Source: Lysobacter capsici (GTDB taxonomy: Bacteria > Pseudomonadota > Gammaproteobacteria > Xanthomonadales > Xanthomonadaceae). Taken from it: DNA of 64,000 nucleotides. Below the pieces are notes generated by a model that was not told where the DNA came from, did not search any database, and saw only the letters and a program-made list of their open reading frames with translations. The DNA lies in NCBI RefSeq assembly GCF_014779555.2, contig NZ_CP094357.1:186001-250000 (forward strand). The letters run 5' to 3'. Shown here piece by piece: positions 33,492 through 44,444 of this stretch (position 1 is its first letter; every line of letters starts with the position of its first letter). The translations under genes and the position numbers were made by a program.

Positions 33492-35054
33492 ATGAAACTT
33501 CCCTTGCTCGACACCCTCATCGTCCTGGTCTACCTCGCCGGCGTGTTCGCTCTCGCGCAATGGGTTTCGCGCGAAAAGGCCGGTCACGAGAAAACCGCCA
33601 AGGACTATTTTCTCGCCAGCAAGTCGCTGCCGTGGTGGGCGATCGGCGCGTCGTTGATCGCGGCCAACATCTCGGCCGAACAGATCATCGGCATGTCGGG
33701 TTCGGGCTATGCGCTGGGGCTGGCGATCGCGTCCTATGAATGGATGGCGGCGGCCACGCTGTTGGTGGTCGGCAAGTTCTTCCTGCCGATCTTCCTGCGC
33801 AACGGCATCTACACCATGCCGCAGTTTCTGCAGGAGCGTTACGGCAACCGCATCCGCACCTTGATGGCGGTGTTCTGGCTCGGCCTGTACGTGTTCGTGA
33901 ACCTGACCTCGATCGTGTGGCTGGGTTCGCTCGCGGTCGCGCAGGTCACCGGCATGGACCAGATGCTCGCGCTGGCGCTGCTCGGATTGTTCGCGCTCGC
34001 CTATCAGCTGTACGGAGGGCTCAAGGCGGTGGCGTTGACCGATATCGTGCAGGTCGCGCTGCTGGTGCTCGGCGGGCTCATGGTCGCCGGCCTGACCTTG
34101 AGCAAGATCGGCGACGGCGCCGGCGTGCTGGCCGGTTTCAACAAGCTCATGGCGACCCATCCGGATCACTTCAAGATGATCCTGTCGCCGGACAATCCGC
34201 ACTACAAGGACCTGCCCGGCATCGGCGTGCTGCTCGGCGGCCTGTGGGTGATGCACGTGAGCTACTGGGGTTTCAACCAGTACATCATCCAGCGCGCGCT
34301 CGCGGCCAAGGATCTGCGCGAGGCGCAGAAGGGCATCGTGTTCGCGGCCGGGCTCAAGATCATCCTGCCGATCATCGTGGTGCTGCCGGGCATCGCCGCG
34401 CTGATGCTGGCGCCGGGCCTGCAACGTTCCGACGACGCATATCCGGCGATGATGTCGCTGTTGCCCAGCGGCGTGCTCGGCCTGGTGTTCGCCGCGCTGG
34501 TCGCGGCGATCGTCGCTTCGCTCGCGTCGAAGATCAATTCGGTCGCGACCATCTTCACCCTGGATTTCTACGCCAAGTACAAACCGCAGGCGAGCGAGAA
34601 GCAGCTGGTGCGGATCGGCCGCATCGCCGCGGCGGTGTCGATCGCCATCGCGATCGTGACCGCGCGGCCGTTGATCGGCGGTTTCGATCAGGGCTTCCAG
34701 TACATCCAGGAATACACCGGCTTCTTCACCCCGGGCATCGTGGTGATCTTCGTGCTCGGCCTGTTCTGGAAGCGCGCCAACGAAGCCGGCGCCTTGGCCG
34801 CGGCGCTGGGTTCGTTCCTGTTGTCGCTGGCGCTGAAGTTCGCCTGGCCGGAGCTGCCGTTCGTCAATCGCGTCGGCGTGGTGTTCCTGCTGGCGGCCGC
34901 GCTGGCGGTGATCGTGTCGCTGGCGACGCCGTCTGGCGCCGGCCGCGACCGCATCCAGGGCGACGGGGTGAGCTTCGCGACCTCGCCGTCGTTCAATATC
35001 GCCGCGGTCGGCGTACTGGCGATCCTGATCGCGCTGTACGCGCTGTTCTGGTGA
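33492..35054 (+). CDS. sodium:solute symporter (SSS family), probable sugar transporter
   Basis: A 520-residue inner-membrane symporter with about 14 helices, similar in plan to the SGLT sugar branch of the SSS family. Features are the N-terminal DTLIVLVYLAGVFAL, KDYFLASKSLPWWAIGASLIAANISAEQIIGMSG (substrate and sodium site region in helix 1-2, quoted by its IAANISAEQ core), GLKAVALTDIVQ, WGFNQYIIQRALAAKD and KINSVATIFTLDFY. It probably imports glucose or a glucoside with sodium. Context: the LacI regulator and periplasmic GH3 glucosidase lie directly downstream, and a LacI operator precedes it. Confidence 0.92.
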   Translation: MKLPLLDTLIVLVYLAGVFALAQWVSREKAGHEKTAKDYFLASKSLPWWAIGASLIAANISAEQIIGMSGSGYALGLAIASYEWMAAATLLVVGKFFLPIFLRNGIYTMPQFLQERYGNRIRTLMAVFWLGLYVFVNLTSIVWLGSLAVAQVTGMDQMLALALLGLFALAYQLYGGLKAVALTDIVQVALLVLGGLMVAGLTLSKIGDGAGVLAGFNKLMATHPDHFKMILSPDNPHYKDLPGIGVLLGGLWVMHVSYWGFNQYIIQRALAAKDLREAQKGIVFAAGLKIILPIIVVLPGIAALMLAPGLQRSDDAYPAMMSLLPSGVLGLVFAALVAAIVASLASKINSVATIFTLDFYAKYKPQASEKQLVRIGRIAAAVSIAIAIVTARPLIGGFDQGFQYIQEYTGFFTPGIVVIFVLGLFWKRANEAGALAAALGSFLLSLALKFAWPELPFVNRVGVVFLLAAALAVIVSLATPSGAGRDRIQGDGVSFATSPSFNIAAVGVLAILIALYALFW

Positions 35055-35155
35055 CCTCGGCGGCGCGGACAGCTGCGTCCACGCGGCTCGCGTCCCGGCG
35101 CGCCGCGCCCGCGCGATGCTTGTCCGTCACCCGCGCGTTTCGCCGACGCGACGCC

Positions 35156-36184
35156 TCAGCGTCGGCGCGAAGCGCGGCCCTTGCCGATCGGGCCGGTCGA
35201 CTGGCGCAGCTGCAATTCGTAACCGGCGGTGATCATCTGGCCGCCGTCGGGCGCCTTGATCCGCTTGAACAGCTCGTGCGTGGCCAGGCGCCCCATTTCG
35301 CGGGTCGGCTGGCGCACCGTGGTCAGCGGCGGATAGATCTGGCGCGAGATCGGCGTGTCGTCGAATCCGCACACCGATATGTCGCCGGGAATCGACAAGC
35401 CCATTTCGCTGGCGGTGCGGATGGTGCCGGCGGCCATGTCGTCGTTGGCGGCGAAGATCGCGGTCGGCGGGTTGTCCATCAGCAACAGGCGCTGGGCGCA
35501 GATCGCGCCGGTGTCGTAGTGGAAGTCGCCTTCGATCACCAGGCTGGGGTCGTATTCGATCCCGGCCGCGGCCAGTCCGTCGCGGTAGCCGTTCAAGCGC
35601 CACTGGCTGGCGCCGTGCTCGGGATGGCCCTTGATGTGGGCGATGCGGCGATGACCCAGCGACACCAGGTGCGCCATCATCTCGCGCACCGCGCGCTCTT
35701 CGTCGAGCACCACGCCGATGCGGCCGCCGCGCAGCTTGGGCGAGATGTTGGCGTAGGGAATGCCGAGCTGGCCGAGCCGCTTCATCAATCCCGGGTGATC
35801 GGTCAGCGGCGGCGTCAGCACCAGGCCGTCGGCGCGCGAGTGCTGGATGACCTCGTCGACATGGCTCACGAACTTGCGCTCGCCGTAGGTCACCGGCGCG
35901 AGCATCAGGTTGTAGTGGTGCGCGATGCAGGCGTCGAGCATGCCGGCCTGCACTTCCATCAGGTAGTTGCTCGACGGGTTGTCGTAGAGCAAGGCGACCA
36001 GGTACGAGCGCTGGCCGGCGAGGCTGCGCGCGGATGGGTTGGGCCGGTACTGGAGCTTGCGCGCCGCGGCTTCCACGCGCTTGCGCGTGTCCTCGCTGAC
36101 GTTGGGTTCCTGATTGAGCACGCGCGAGACGGTCTTCATCGACACGCCCGCCGCTTCCGCCACATCCTCGATGCGAACCCGCAT
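35156..36184 (-). CDS. LacI family transcriptional regulator
   Basis: A 342-residue sugar-responsive repressor. The helix-turn-helix and hinge are at the N-terminus (RIEDVAEAAGVSMKTVSRVL; SLAGQRS), followed by the periplasmic-binding-like effector domain (VALLYDNPSSNYLMEVQAG, GHRRIAHIKG, AIFAANDDMAAG, ISVCGFDDTPIS). ATG 36184 begins exactly at the HTH; more open codons upstream are not LacI-like. It is divergent from the GH3 gene and convergent with the symporter gene, and most likely controls both through the TGACAGCGCTGTCA operator. It resembles the SalR/BglR-like regulators of Xanthomonadaceae, but the inducer cannot be read from sequence. Confidence 0.93.
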   Translation of the reverse strand: MRVRIEDVAEAAGVSMKTVSRVLNQEPNVSEDTRKRVEAAARKLQYRPNPSARSLAGQRSYLVALLYDNPSSNYLMEVQAGMLDACIAHHYNLMLAPVTYGERKFVSHVDEVIQHSRADGLVLTPPLTDHPGLMKRLGQLGIPYANISPKLRGGRIGVVLDEERAVREMMAHLVSLGHRRIAHIKGHPEHGASQWRLNGYRDGLAAAGIEYDPSLVIEGDFHYDTGAICAQRLLLMDNPPTAIFAANDDMAAGTIRTASEMGLSIPGDISVCGFDDTPISRQIYPPLTTVRQPTREMGRLATHELFKRIKAPDGGQMITAGYELQLRQSTGPIGKGRASRRR

Positions 36185-36312
36185 AGCCGGTCGTTTCCCT
36201 TGTCGCGTGTTCTGCGTATTTTGCCAGATCGCGCGGCCAATACTGCCATCCATCGCGCAACGCCGCATCGGCGTCGCGCGCATATCGTCATTACGGTCAC
36301 CAGGAGCACTGC

Positions 36313-38913
<2,601 letters not shown>

Positions 38914-38987
38914 CCAGCGCCAGCAACGCGCGCCAATAATTCGGCAAGCGCATCACCCGCGCATCGCCGAACCACCGCGCATCCTCC

Positions 38988-39022
38988 CCCTCTCCCGCTT
39001 GCGGGAGAGGGCCGGGGTGAGG
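38988..39022. repeat. hairpin repeat (CCCTCTCCCGC/GCGGGAGAGGG), second copy
   Basis: An 11-bp perfect stem with a TT spacer followed by CCGGGGTGAGGG, the same element as at 28895. It sits about 75 bases after the GH3 gene and about 90 bases before the RegA-like regulator. Confidence 0.7.
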
Positions 39023-39109
39023 GCCCACGCCAACCACACCCTTGGACACTTTGTCCTGGGGCAGTTTGCCGCAGTGCCGCCGCGCGCCCGCGGGTTTAGG
39101 ATGCCGCGC

Positions 39110-39703
39110 ATGAACGCATCGATCTTTGCCCGACCCGTTCTCGGCGGCGCGACCGCCAGCGGTTTGATCGTCGACGACGACGCGGCCTACGCCGCGACCT
39201 TGCAGCGCAGCCTGGCGCGGCGCGGGATCGAGGCCCGCACCGCCGCCGACGTGCGCCAGGCCCTGGACCTCGCCCTCGCGCAGCCGCCGGGGTTCGCCCT
39301 GATCGACCTCAAGCTCGGCGCGGAATCGGGCCTGCAACTGATCCGTCCATTGCGCGAGTTGCGCGCCGACATGCGCATCGTGCTGGTCACCGGCTACGCC
39401 AGCGTCGCCACCGCGGTCGACGCGATCAAGCGCGGCGCCGACGACTACCTGCCCAAGCCGGCCAGCGTCGCCGCCATCCTCGCCGCGCTGGGCCTGGAGC
39501 CGCACGACGGATCGGCCCTGCCGATCGCGCCCGACACGATGACGCCGCTGCGGCGGCTGGAGTGGGAGCACATCCAGCAGGCGCTCAACGACACCGGCGG
39601 CAACATCTCGGCGACCGCGCGATTGCTCGGCATGCATCGGCGTTCGCTGCAGCGCAAGCTCGGCAAGCGGCCGGGGCCGGAGCGCAGTTCGATCGGTCTG
39701 TAA
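39110..39703 (+). CDS. RegA/PrrA/ActR-type response regulator
   Basis: A 197-residue regulator. Receiver domain with IVDDD, phospho-Asp66 (ALIDLKLG) and LVTGYAS; the C-terminal Fis-like HTH reads WEHIQQALNDTGGNISATARLLGMHRRSLQRKL, which is the signature of the redox-responsive RegA/PrrA group. ATG 39110 is used; ATG 39101 is 3 codons earlier and equally open. A RegB-type kinase is not in the window, but a Sco/SenC protein and a PCuAC copper chaperone follow, which recalls the regB-senC-regA grouping known in Rhodobacter. The final codons are copied in the tandem duplication downstream. Confidence 0.9.
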   Translation: MNASIFARPVLGGATASGLIVDDDAAYAATLQRSLARRGIEARTAADVRQALDLALAQPPGFALIDLKLGAESGLQLIRPLRELRADMRIVLVTGYASVATAVDAIKRGADDYLPKPASVAAILAALGLEPHDGSALPIAPDTMTPLRRLEWEHIQQALNDTGGNISATARLLGMHRRSLQRKLGKRPGPERSSIGL

Positions 39704-40235
39704 GTCGCCCGTCTTGCGCGGTTGCTCGCTAGTCGCTGCGCAACTCACCCGATGCGTCGTCGCGACGGAGGCTACCTGTAGGAGCGGCGCAAGCCGCGAC
39801 CGCCATGCAGCCGGTTGCGTCGCCGCCGGCCGAAGGCGATTGCCACGATTGCCCGGTAGCAGCTTGCGCCGTGGTCGCGGATTCGCGGTCGCGGCTTGCG
39901 CCGCTCCTACAGGTAGCGATCGTCGCAACGAGGGTCGGCGAAGATCTGTTTCGATTTGACGGCAATCGGCCACAACGAACGGAGTGCGTTTCGATCGGTT
40001 CGTAAGTCGACGGTGTCGCGCCTTGCCGTCGCGCAACCCACCCGATCCGTCGTTGCCACGGAGGCTACCTGTAGGAGCGGCGCGAGCCGCGACCGCCATG
40101 CAGCCGGTTGCATCGCCGCCGGCCGAAGGCGATTGCCACGATTACCTAGTAGCAGTCTGCGCCGTGGTTGCGGATTCGCGGTCGCGGCTTGCGCCGCTCC
40201 TACAAGTAGTGACCGTCGCAACGACGGCGAACTCG
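39690..40235. repeat. tandem duplication of about 295-300 bp carrying REP inverted pairs
   Basis: Two imperfect direct copies (about 39690-39965 and 39990-40235). Each begins with the last bases of the RegA-like gene (TTCGATCGGT.CGTAAGTCG), then CGCGCAACYCACCCGAT, CGGAGGCTACCTGTAGGAGC, a shared internal segment (GCAGCCGGTTGC, GGCCGAAGGCGATTGCCACG) and an inverted REP at the end (39885-39916 and 40178-40205). Within each copy, GTAG-headed REP units face each other about 105 bases apart. This region holds no gene. Confidence 0.8.
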
Positions 40236-40239
40236 ACGA

Positions 40240-40686
40240 CTACGGCGCGCCCGCGCCCAGCGGCCGTACCGGCGCCTGCACGGTCTGTTCGCTGCGTTTG
40301 CCGCCCGCGTCTTCGAATACCAAGGTCAGCGTCACCTGCTCGCCCGCGCTCAGCGGCCGCTTCAGGCCGATCAGCATCACGTGGTAGCCGCCGGGCGCGA
40401 GCGCGACCGCCTGCCCGCGCGGCAGCGGCACGGCGGCCACTTCGCGCATGCGCATCATCTGGCCCTGCATCGCCATCTCGTGCACTTCGGTGTTCTGGGC
40501 GACGTCCGAACGCGCGCCGATCAGGCGCAGGTCGCGACTCGCGGTCAGGCGCATGAAGGCGCCGGTGGCGGTCTGCTGCGGCACGCTCGCGCGCACCCAC
40601 GGCGCGTCCACCGCGACTTGCGCGTGGGCGACGCCGGCCAGGGCCAGCGACAGGATCAACGCGGCGATCGGTTGGCTCATCGTCAT
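40240..40686 (-). CDS. PCu(A)C-type periplasmic copper chaperone
   Basis: A 148-residue exported protein that binds Cu(I) and helps load cytochrome oxidase. Signal peptide ALILSLALAGVAHAQ; the mature domain has the family copper motif with EVHEMAMQGQMMRM (His and clustered Met) and GGYHVMLIGLK (second His-x-Met), ending in a beta-sandwich strand VTLTLVFEDAGG. It follows the Sco gene by 8 bases on the same strand, and the two proteins act together in copper delivery to the CuA site in other bacteria. Start is ATG 40686, or the ATG two codons later. Confidence 0.92.
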   Translation of the reverse strand: MTMSQPIAALILSLALAGVAHAQVAVDAPWVRASVPQQTATGAFMRLTASRDLRLIGARSDVAQNTEVHEMAMQGQMMRMREVAAVPLPRGQAVALAPGGYHVMLIGLKRPLSAGEQVTLTLVFEDAGGKRSEQTVQAPVRPLGAGAP

Positions 40687-40694
40687 AGGCGGGC

Positions 40695-41342
40695 TCACAG
40701 AAGTTGGCGGAGGTCGTGCACGCAGTCGGGCGCGCTCTGTTCGTGGCGCAGGGCCAGGCGCAGCACGCCGTCGGCGTCGTAGACGTAGCTCAGCGCGGAA
40801 TGGTCGACGGTGTAGGTCGATCCGGTCGGCACCTTGGCGTAGATCACGTGGAAGGCCTTGGCGGTCTGCGCGATGCGCTCGGGGCTGGCGGTCAGGCCGA
40901 GGAAACTGGGGTCGAAGGCCTGGGTGTAGGCGCGCAGCACCGGCGGCGTATCGCGTTCCGGATCGAGGGTGACGAACAGCACCTGCAGGCGTTCGGCATC
41001 GCGACCGAGCAGTTTGCGGATCTGCACCGCGCGGGTCAGCGCGGTCGGGCAGACATCGGGACACAGGGTGAAGCCGAAGAACAGCAACACCAGCTGGCCG
41101 CGAAAATCGGCGAGCGTGCGTTCGCGTCCGTCGGGATCGAGCAGGCGGAAGTCCTTGCCGAAGTCGCGTCCGCTCAGGTCGATGCCGTGCAGGGACAGCG
41201 GCTTGCGGCCGCCGCAGGCCGACAGCACGGTCGCGGCGGCGAGGCCGGCCAGCAGGCGCCGGCGCGCGAACGAACGCGGCCGGGGGGCGAGAGCGGTGGG
41301 GCGGTCGGGCACGAGCCACCTCGTCGATGCGGAAAGCGGCAT
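40695..41342 (-). CDS. SCO1/SenC/PrrC family copper chaperone lipoprotein
   Basis: A 215-residue thioredoxin-fold membrane-anchored copper chaperone. An RR-containing signal (FARRRLLAGLAAATVLSAC) ends in a lipobox Cys43. The copper site is Cys94/Cys98 in CPDVCP plus His181 in VDHSALSYVYD; VTLDPERDTP is the typical Sco loop. It matures the CuA centre of cytochrome c oxidase and can signal redox state. It is followed directly by the PCuAC gene, and the RegA-like regulator is nearby on the opposite strand. Confidence 0.93.
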   Translation of the reverse strand: MPLSASTRWLVPDRPTALAPRPRSFARRRLLAGLAAATVLSACGGRKPLSLHGIDLSGRDFGKDFRLLDPDGRERTLADFRGQLVLLFFGFTLCPDVCPTALTRAVQIRKLLGRDAERLQVLFVTLDPERDTPPVLRAYTQAFDPSFLGLTASPERIAQTAKAFHVIYAKVPTGSTYTVDHSALSYVYDADGVLRLALRHEQSAPDCVHDLRQLL

Positions 41343-41533
41343 TGCAGCATCGGCGCGGGATCGGCGGATGTGGCCGAGTGTCGCAGGCGTTTCGGTGGCG
41401 GTGTTGCGACGGGGCCGGCGCGGGTGATCGATGGCTCGGGCTGCGCCTTCGTTCGCTCAACGTGCTCGCATCGCTGGATCATGTCGATGCGAGCGATGCG
41501 TCAATGATTCATGGGTATCGCGATCGTGAACAT

Positions 41534-41634
41534 CGGTATCGATAAAGCGCGCCGCTTACACGCCGAGCCATTCGCTTCAAGGGTCATGCACCACTCAAGC
41601 GTAGGGATGCAACGCATCCTCGGTATCCAGCGCC
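41534..41634 (-). pseudogene. degenerate duplicate of the 3' end of the next gene
   Basis: This 100-bp stretch aligns with 41640-41741: both contain ATCGATAA, GCCGCTTACAC, CGATTCGCYTCAA-like, CACCACYCAA, GGGATGC and CGGTATCCAGCGCC in the same order. On the minus strand it still reads ALDTEDALHP against ALDTDDAPHP of the intact gene. It is a direct tandem copy covering the last codons and 3' flank. Upstream (41343-41533) I see no gene. Confidence 0.7.
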
Positions 41635-41683
41635 ATCATGGATATCGATAATTCACGCCGCTTACACACCGCGCCGATTCGCC

Positions 41684-42364
41684 TCAAAGATCGCGCACCA
41701 CCCAACCGCTGGGATGCGGCGCATCGTCGGTATCCAGCGCCGCCTGCGCGACCGCGTCGGGCGATTTGCCGTCGCGCCAGGCGGCGGCGATCGCGGCGAG
41801 GCGTTCGCGGGTGGCGCGGGTGTAGGCGCCCTCGAGTTCGTTCTGCGCATCGGCGGCGAGCTTTTGCGGGTACAGCGTGCGCGCATCTTCGCTGCGGTTG
41901 AGCAACGCGACCAGATGCGACAAGGCGCTGCGGAAGGTCGCCGCGCCCAATGCGGTGCGCTGGGTGCGTTGCAGATGCCACACCGTCAGGTACTCGACCG
42001 GGCCGAGCAGCCGCCGCGGCGTGGCGCCGAAGAAATGCCCGGACAATGCGCTGACCGCGACCGGCCCGCTCGCGTCGGGCAGGCGGGTCGCGCCCCAGGA
42101 ACTCAGCGCGCCGCCGGGCAGGTCCATGCGCCGCAGCGCGGTACCGAAGGTGTCGGCCAGCAGGCGCTGGGCGCGCGCGTCGTCGCTTTCGGCGACCACG
42201 CCGAGCAGGCGGATGAACAAGGGATAGCGGTCCTCGCCGAGGCGACGCACGACCCGCTTGAGCACGGTCAGGCGGTACTCGGGGTCGCTGTGCGCGGCCA
42301 GCGCCGAGATCAGGCGATCGGCACCGGCGCGCAGGGCTTCGGCGGAGGGAGCGGTATCGTTCAC
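41684..42364 (-). CDS. conserved hypothetical protein, helical
   Basis: A 226-residue cytoplasmic protein with no signal peptide or membrane segment. It is largely helical, with segments such as RLISALAAHSDPEYRLTVLKRV, YPLFIRLLGVVAESDDARAQ, LGPVEYLTVWHLQRTQRTAL and LYPQKLAADAQNELEGAYTR, suggesting a HEAT-like or four-helix fold. No catalytic motif is visible and I do not recognise the family. Start is uncertain but ATG 42364 lies just after a shorter leader. The last codons (ALDTDDAPHPSGWVVRDL) are duplicated downstream. Confidence 0.72.
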   Translation of the reverse strand: MNDTAPSAEALRAGADRLISALAAHSDPEYRLTVLKRVVRRLGEDRYPLFIRLLGVVAESDDARAQRLLADTFGTALRRMDLPGGALSSWGATRLPDASGPVAVSALSGHFFGATPRRLLGPVEYLTVWHLQRTQRTALGAATFRSALSHLVALLNRSEDARTLYPQKLAADAQNELEGAYTRATRERLAAIAAAWRDGKSPDAVAQAALDTDDAPHPSGWVVRDL

Positions 42365-42467
42365 GGAACAACGCGGGTGGCGGCGATGACGGCTAGCCTA
42401 GCGCAGGCGAGCGGATCGATAGCGTGCAGGGGGCGTTCGCGCGGATGAGACGGGTGCCGCGCCGGAC

Positions 42468-42791
42468 TCAGGCGGTCAGCGAATCCAGCACCGCGTCGGC
42501 GCCGCGATCGGCGGCGGCGGACAGGTCCATCGAGCCGAGTTCGCGCTCCAGGCCGCTGTCGCCCGAGAGCAGGCGCTCGCCGGCGGGCACGTCGCGCCAG
42601 GCATCGGCGTTGAGCACGGTCTCGCCCGCATCGACCGCGGGCGGGGCATAGGCCTGAACCGCTTCGGCGACTTGCGAGGCCTGCTGGATCGGCTGGCCCG
42701 GCGTCGTCTCGCGCCCGCGCAGGGCTTCGAGCGCGGCCTGGCTGTCCAAGCCGGTGCGGTCGATGCGCGAGTCGGGGCCGATGCTGCTCAT
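42468..42791 (-). CDS. small hypothetical protein beside sctU
   Basis: A 107-residue acidic, Ala/Asp-rich protein without a signal peptide or membrane helix. It is probably soluble and partly disordered (IGPDSRIDRTGLDSQAALEAL; QVAEAVQAYAPPAVDAGETV), with low-complexity residues near the C-terminus (DLSAAADRGADAVLDSL). It diverges from sctU, so it could be a secreted substrate, chaperone or regulator of the type III system; this is only position-based inference. Confidence 0.5.
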   Translation of the reverse strand: MSSIGPDSRIDRTGLDSQAALEALRGRETTPGQPIQQASQVAEAVQAYAPPAVDAGETVLNADAWRDVPAGERLLSGDSGLERELGSMDLSAAADRGADAVLDSLTA

Positions 42792-43051
42792 GCGGGGCGG
42801 GTCACGGGTGAAGTCGGGGGGATGGAAGGAATGTAGCGCCGGGGGGTGACTCGGCCAACTCGGGGTGACCCTAGGTGGGCCGGGGGTGGTTCATGTCCCG
42901 CTTCACGGCAAGCGGCCAGGGCGGCGCGATTCGCGGCCGGGACGGCCTGAGGATACCCCGCCGCGCGCGGCCCGCGGTTTGCTGACACTCGCCACTTCCG
43001 CCTTGCGCGACGCGTGCTAGCCTCGTTCTCCCCTCGCTGCAAGGGCCGCGC

Positions 43052-44152
43052 ATGGCGAAGGACCAGGGCGCCGACAAGACCGAGCCGCCTACCCAGAAAA
43101 AGATCCGCGACGCGCGCAAGGAAGGCAACGTCGCCAAGAGCAAGGAGCTGACCAGCACCGTGCTGATGCTCGGCTGGGTGGTGTGCGGCTGGATGATGCT
43201 CGACTTCATGCGCGCCAAGATGATCCTGTTGTTCGACACCAGCCTCAAGGCGATCAACCAGCCCTTCGGCGACGCCCTGCGCGAGGTCGGCGGGGCCGCG
43301 TTCGACACGCTGCTGTGGCTGTCGTTGCCGCTGTTGGGGATGGCGGTGTTCCTGGGCGTGGTGATCGAGTTCCTGCAGGTCGGGCCGGTGCTGAGCCTGG
43401 GCAAGGTCAAGCCCAGCATGGACAAGATGAACCCCGCCGAGGGGCTCAAGAAGATGTTCTCGGTCGACAACCTGGTCGAGCTGGTCAAGTCGGTGATGAA
43501 AAGCTCGGCGCTGATCGGCATCGGCGTGTTCGTGATCTACAAGATGCTCGCCCAGCTGATGATGCTGCCGTACGCGCCGGCCGAGGCGATGGGCTCGGGC
43601 ATCTGGTACGGGCTGGTGCGGATCGTGATCTGGACGATCTTCGTGTTCTTCTTCGTCTCGGCGATCGACGTGTGGTACCAGAAGTTCTCCTACACCAAGC
43701 AGTTGCGCATGAGCCGGCGCGACATCCAGCAGGAGGTCAAGGAGAGCGAGGGCGACCCCTACGTGAAGAGCCGGCGCCGGCAGTTGCATCAGGAGTGGTC
43801 TCAGCAGAGCATGCTCAATGCCGTCCGCCAATCCAATGTCGTCGTGACCAATCCCACCCACATCGCCATCGCCCTGCAGTACGAGCACGGCACCACCGAC
43901 CTGCCGGTGGTGGTGGCCAAGGGCGAGGGCTATCTGGCCGAAGAGATCAAGCGCGCGGCCACCGAGGCCGGCGTGCCGATCCTGCAGAACGTGCAACTGG
44001 CGCGCGGGCTGCACGAGCATGTCGAACTGGACGACTACATCGGCAACGAATTCTTCGAAGCCGTGGCCGAGGTGCTGCACTGGGCCGAGACCGTGCGCCG
44101 TCTGCGCGACGGCGATACCAGCGCGCCGGAGTTGCCGCCGCCGTTGGAGTGA
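43052..44152 (+). CDS. sctU: type III secretion export-gate switch protein SctU
   Basis: A 366-residue inner-membrane protein of the export apparatus that switches substrate class. The N-terminus DKTEPPTQKKIRDARKEGNV is diagnostic for the FlhB/SctU family. Four membrane helices lie between residues 35 and 205, and the cytoplasmic domain contains the autocleavage site NPTH at 267-270. The spacing of KVKPSMDKMNPAEGLKKMFS also fits. The end (LPPPLE) is short compared with YscU. It lies alone on the plus strand and converges on sctT, instead of being the last gene of the sctR-S-T-U order common elsewhere. Confidence 0.96.
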   Translation: MAKDQGADKTEPPTQKKIRDARKEGNVAKSKELTSTVLMLGWVVCGWMMLDFMRAKMILLFDTSLKAINQPFGDALREVGGAAFDTLLWLSLPLLGMAVFLGVVIEFLQVGPVLSLGKVKPSMDKMNPAEGLKKMFSVDNLVELVKSVMKSSALIGIGVFVIYKMLAQLMMLPYAPAEAMGSGIWYGLVRIVIWTIFVFFFVSAIDVWYQKFSYTKQLRMSRRDIQQEVKESEGDPYVKSRRRQLHQEWSQQSMLNAVRQSNVVVTNPTHIAIALQYEHGTTDLPVVVAKGEGYLAEEIKRAATEAGVPILQNVQLARGLHEHVELDDYIGNEFFEAVAEVLHWAETVRRLRDGDTSAPELPPPLE

Positions 44153-44240
44153 TGAGTAACGGGGCTGGTCGTTTCCTTAAGCTCGCGAAGCCGCGCCAAC
44201 CGAAGTGGTGCACCATCCCGATCTGAGTTTCCCCAACCGA

Positions 44241-44380
44241 AGGGGTTCCCCCTTTGCAAAAGGGGGGCCAGGGGGATTTGCTTTTGCTCTTCCGCTTTTA
44301 TCTCGGAACAGTAAAAGCAAAAGCGAATCCCCCACGTCCGCTTCGCGGCCGTTCGCCCCCTTTTCCAAAGGGGGCAAAAG
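44241..44380. repeat. inverted repeat between convergent sctU and sctT
   Basis: Arms containing GGGGTTCCCCCTTTGCAAAAGG at the left and CCCCCTTTTCCAAAGGGGG at the right, with AAGCAAAAGC and GCTTTTGCTC mirrored inside. Same family as 13356-13527. Its place between convergent genes suggests a bidirectional transcription-end structure. Confidence 0.65.
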
Positions 44381-44444
44381 CCGAAGCCAACTGGGCCGAC
44401 AAAAAAAGCGAAGCGTGAAGGCGACTCGCCGCTAGCGCGACCGA

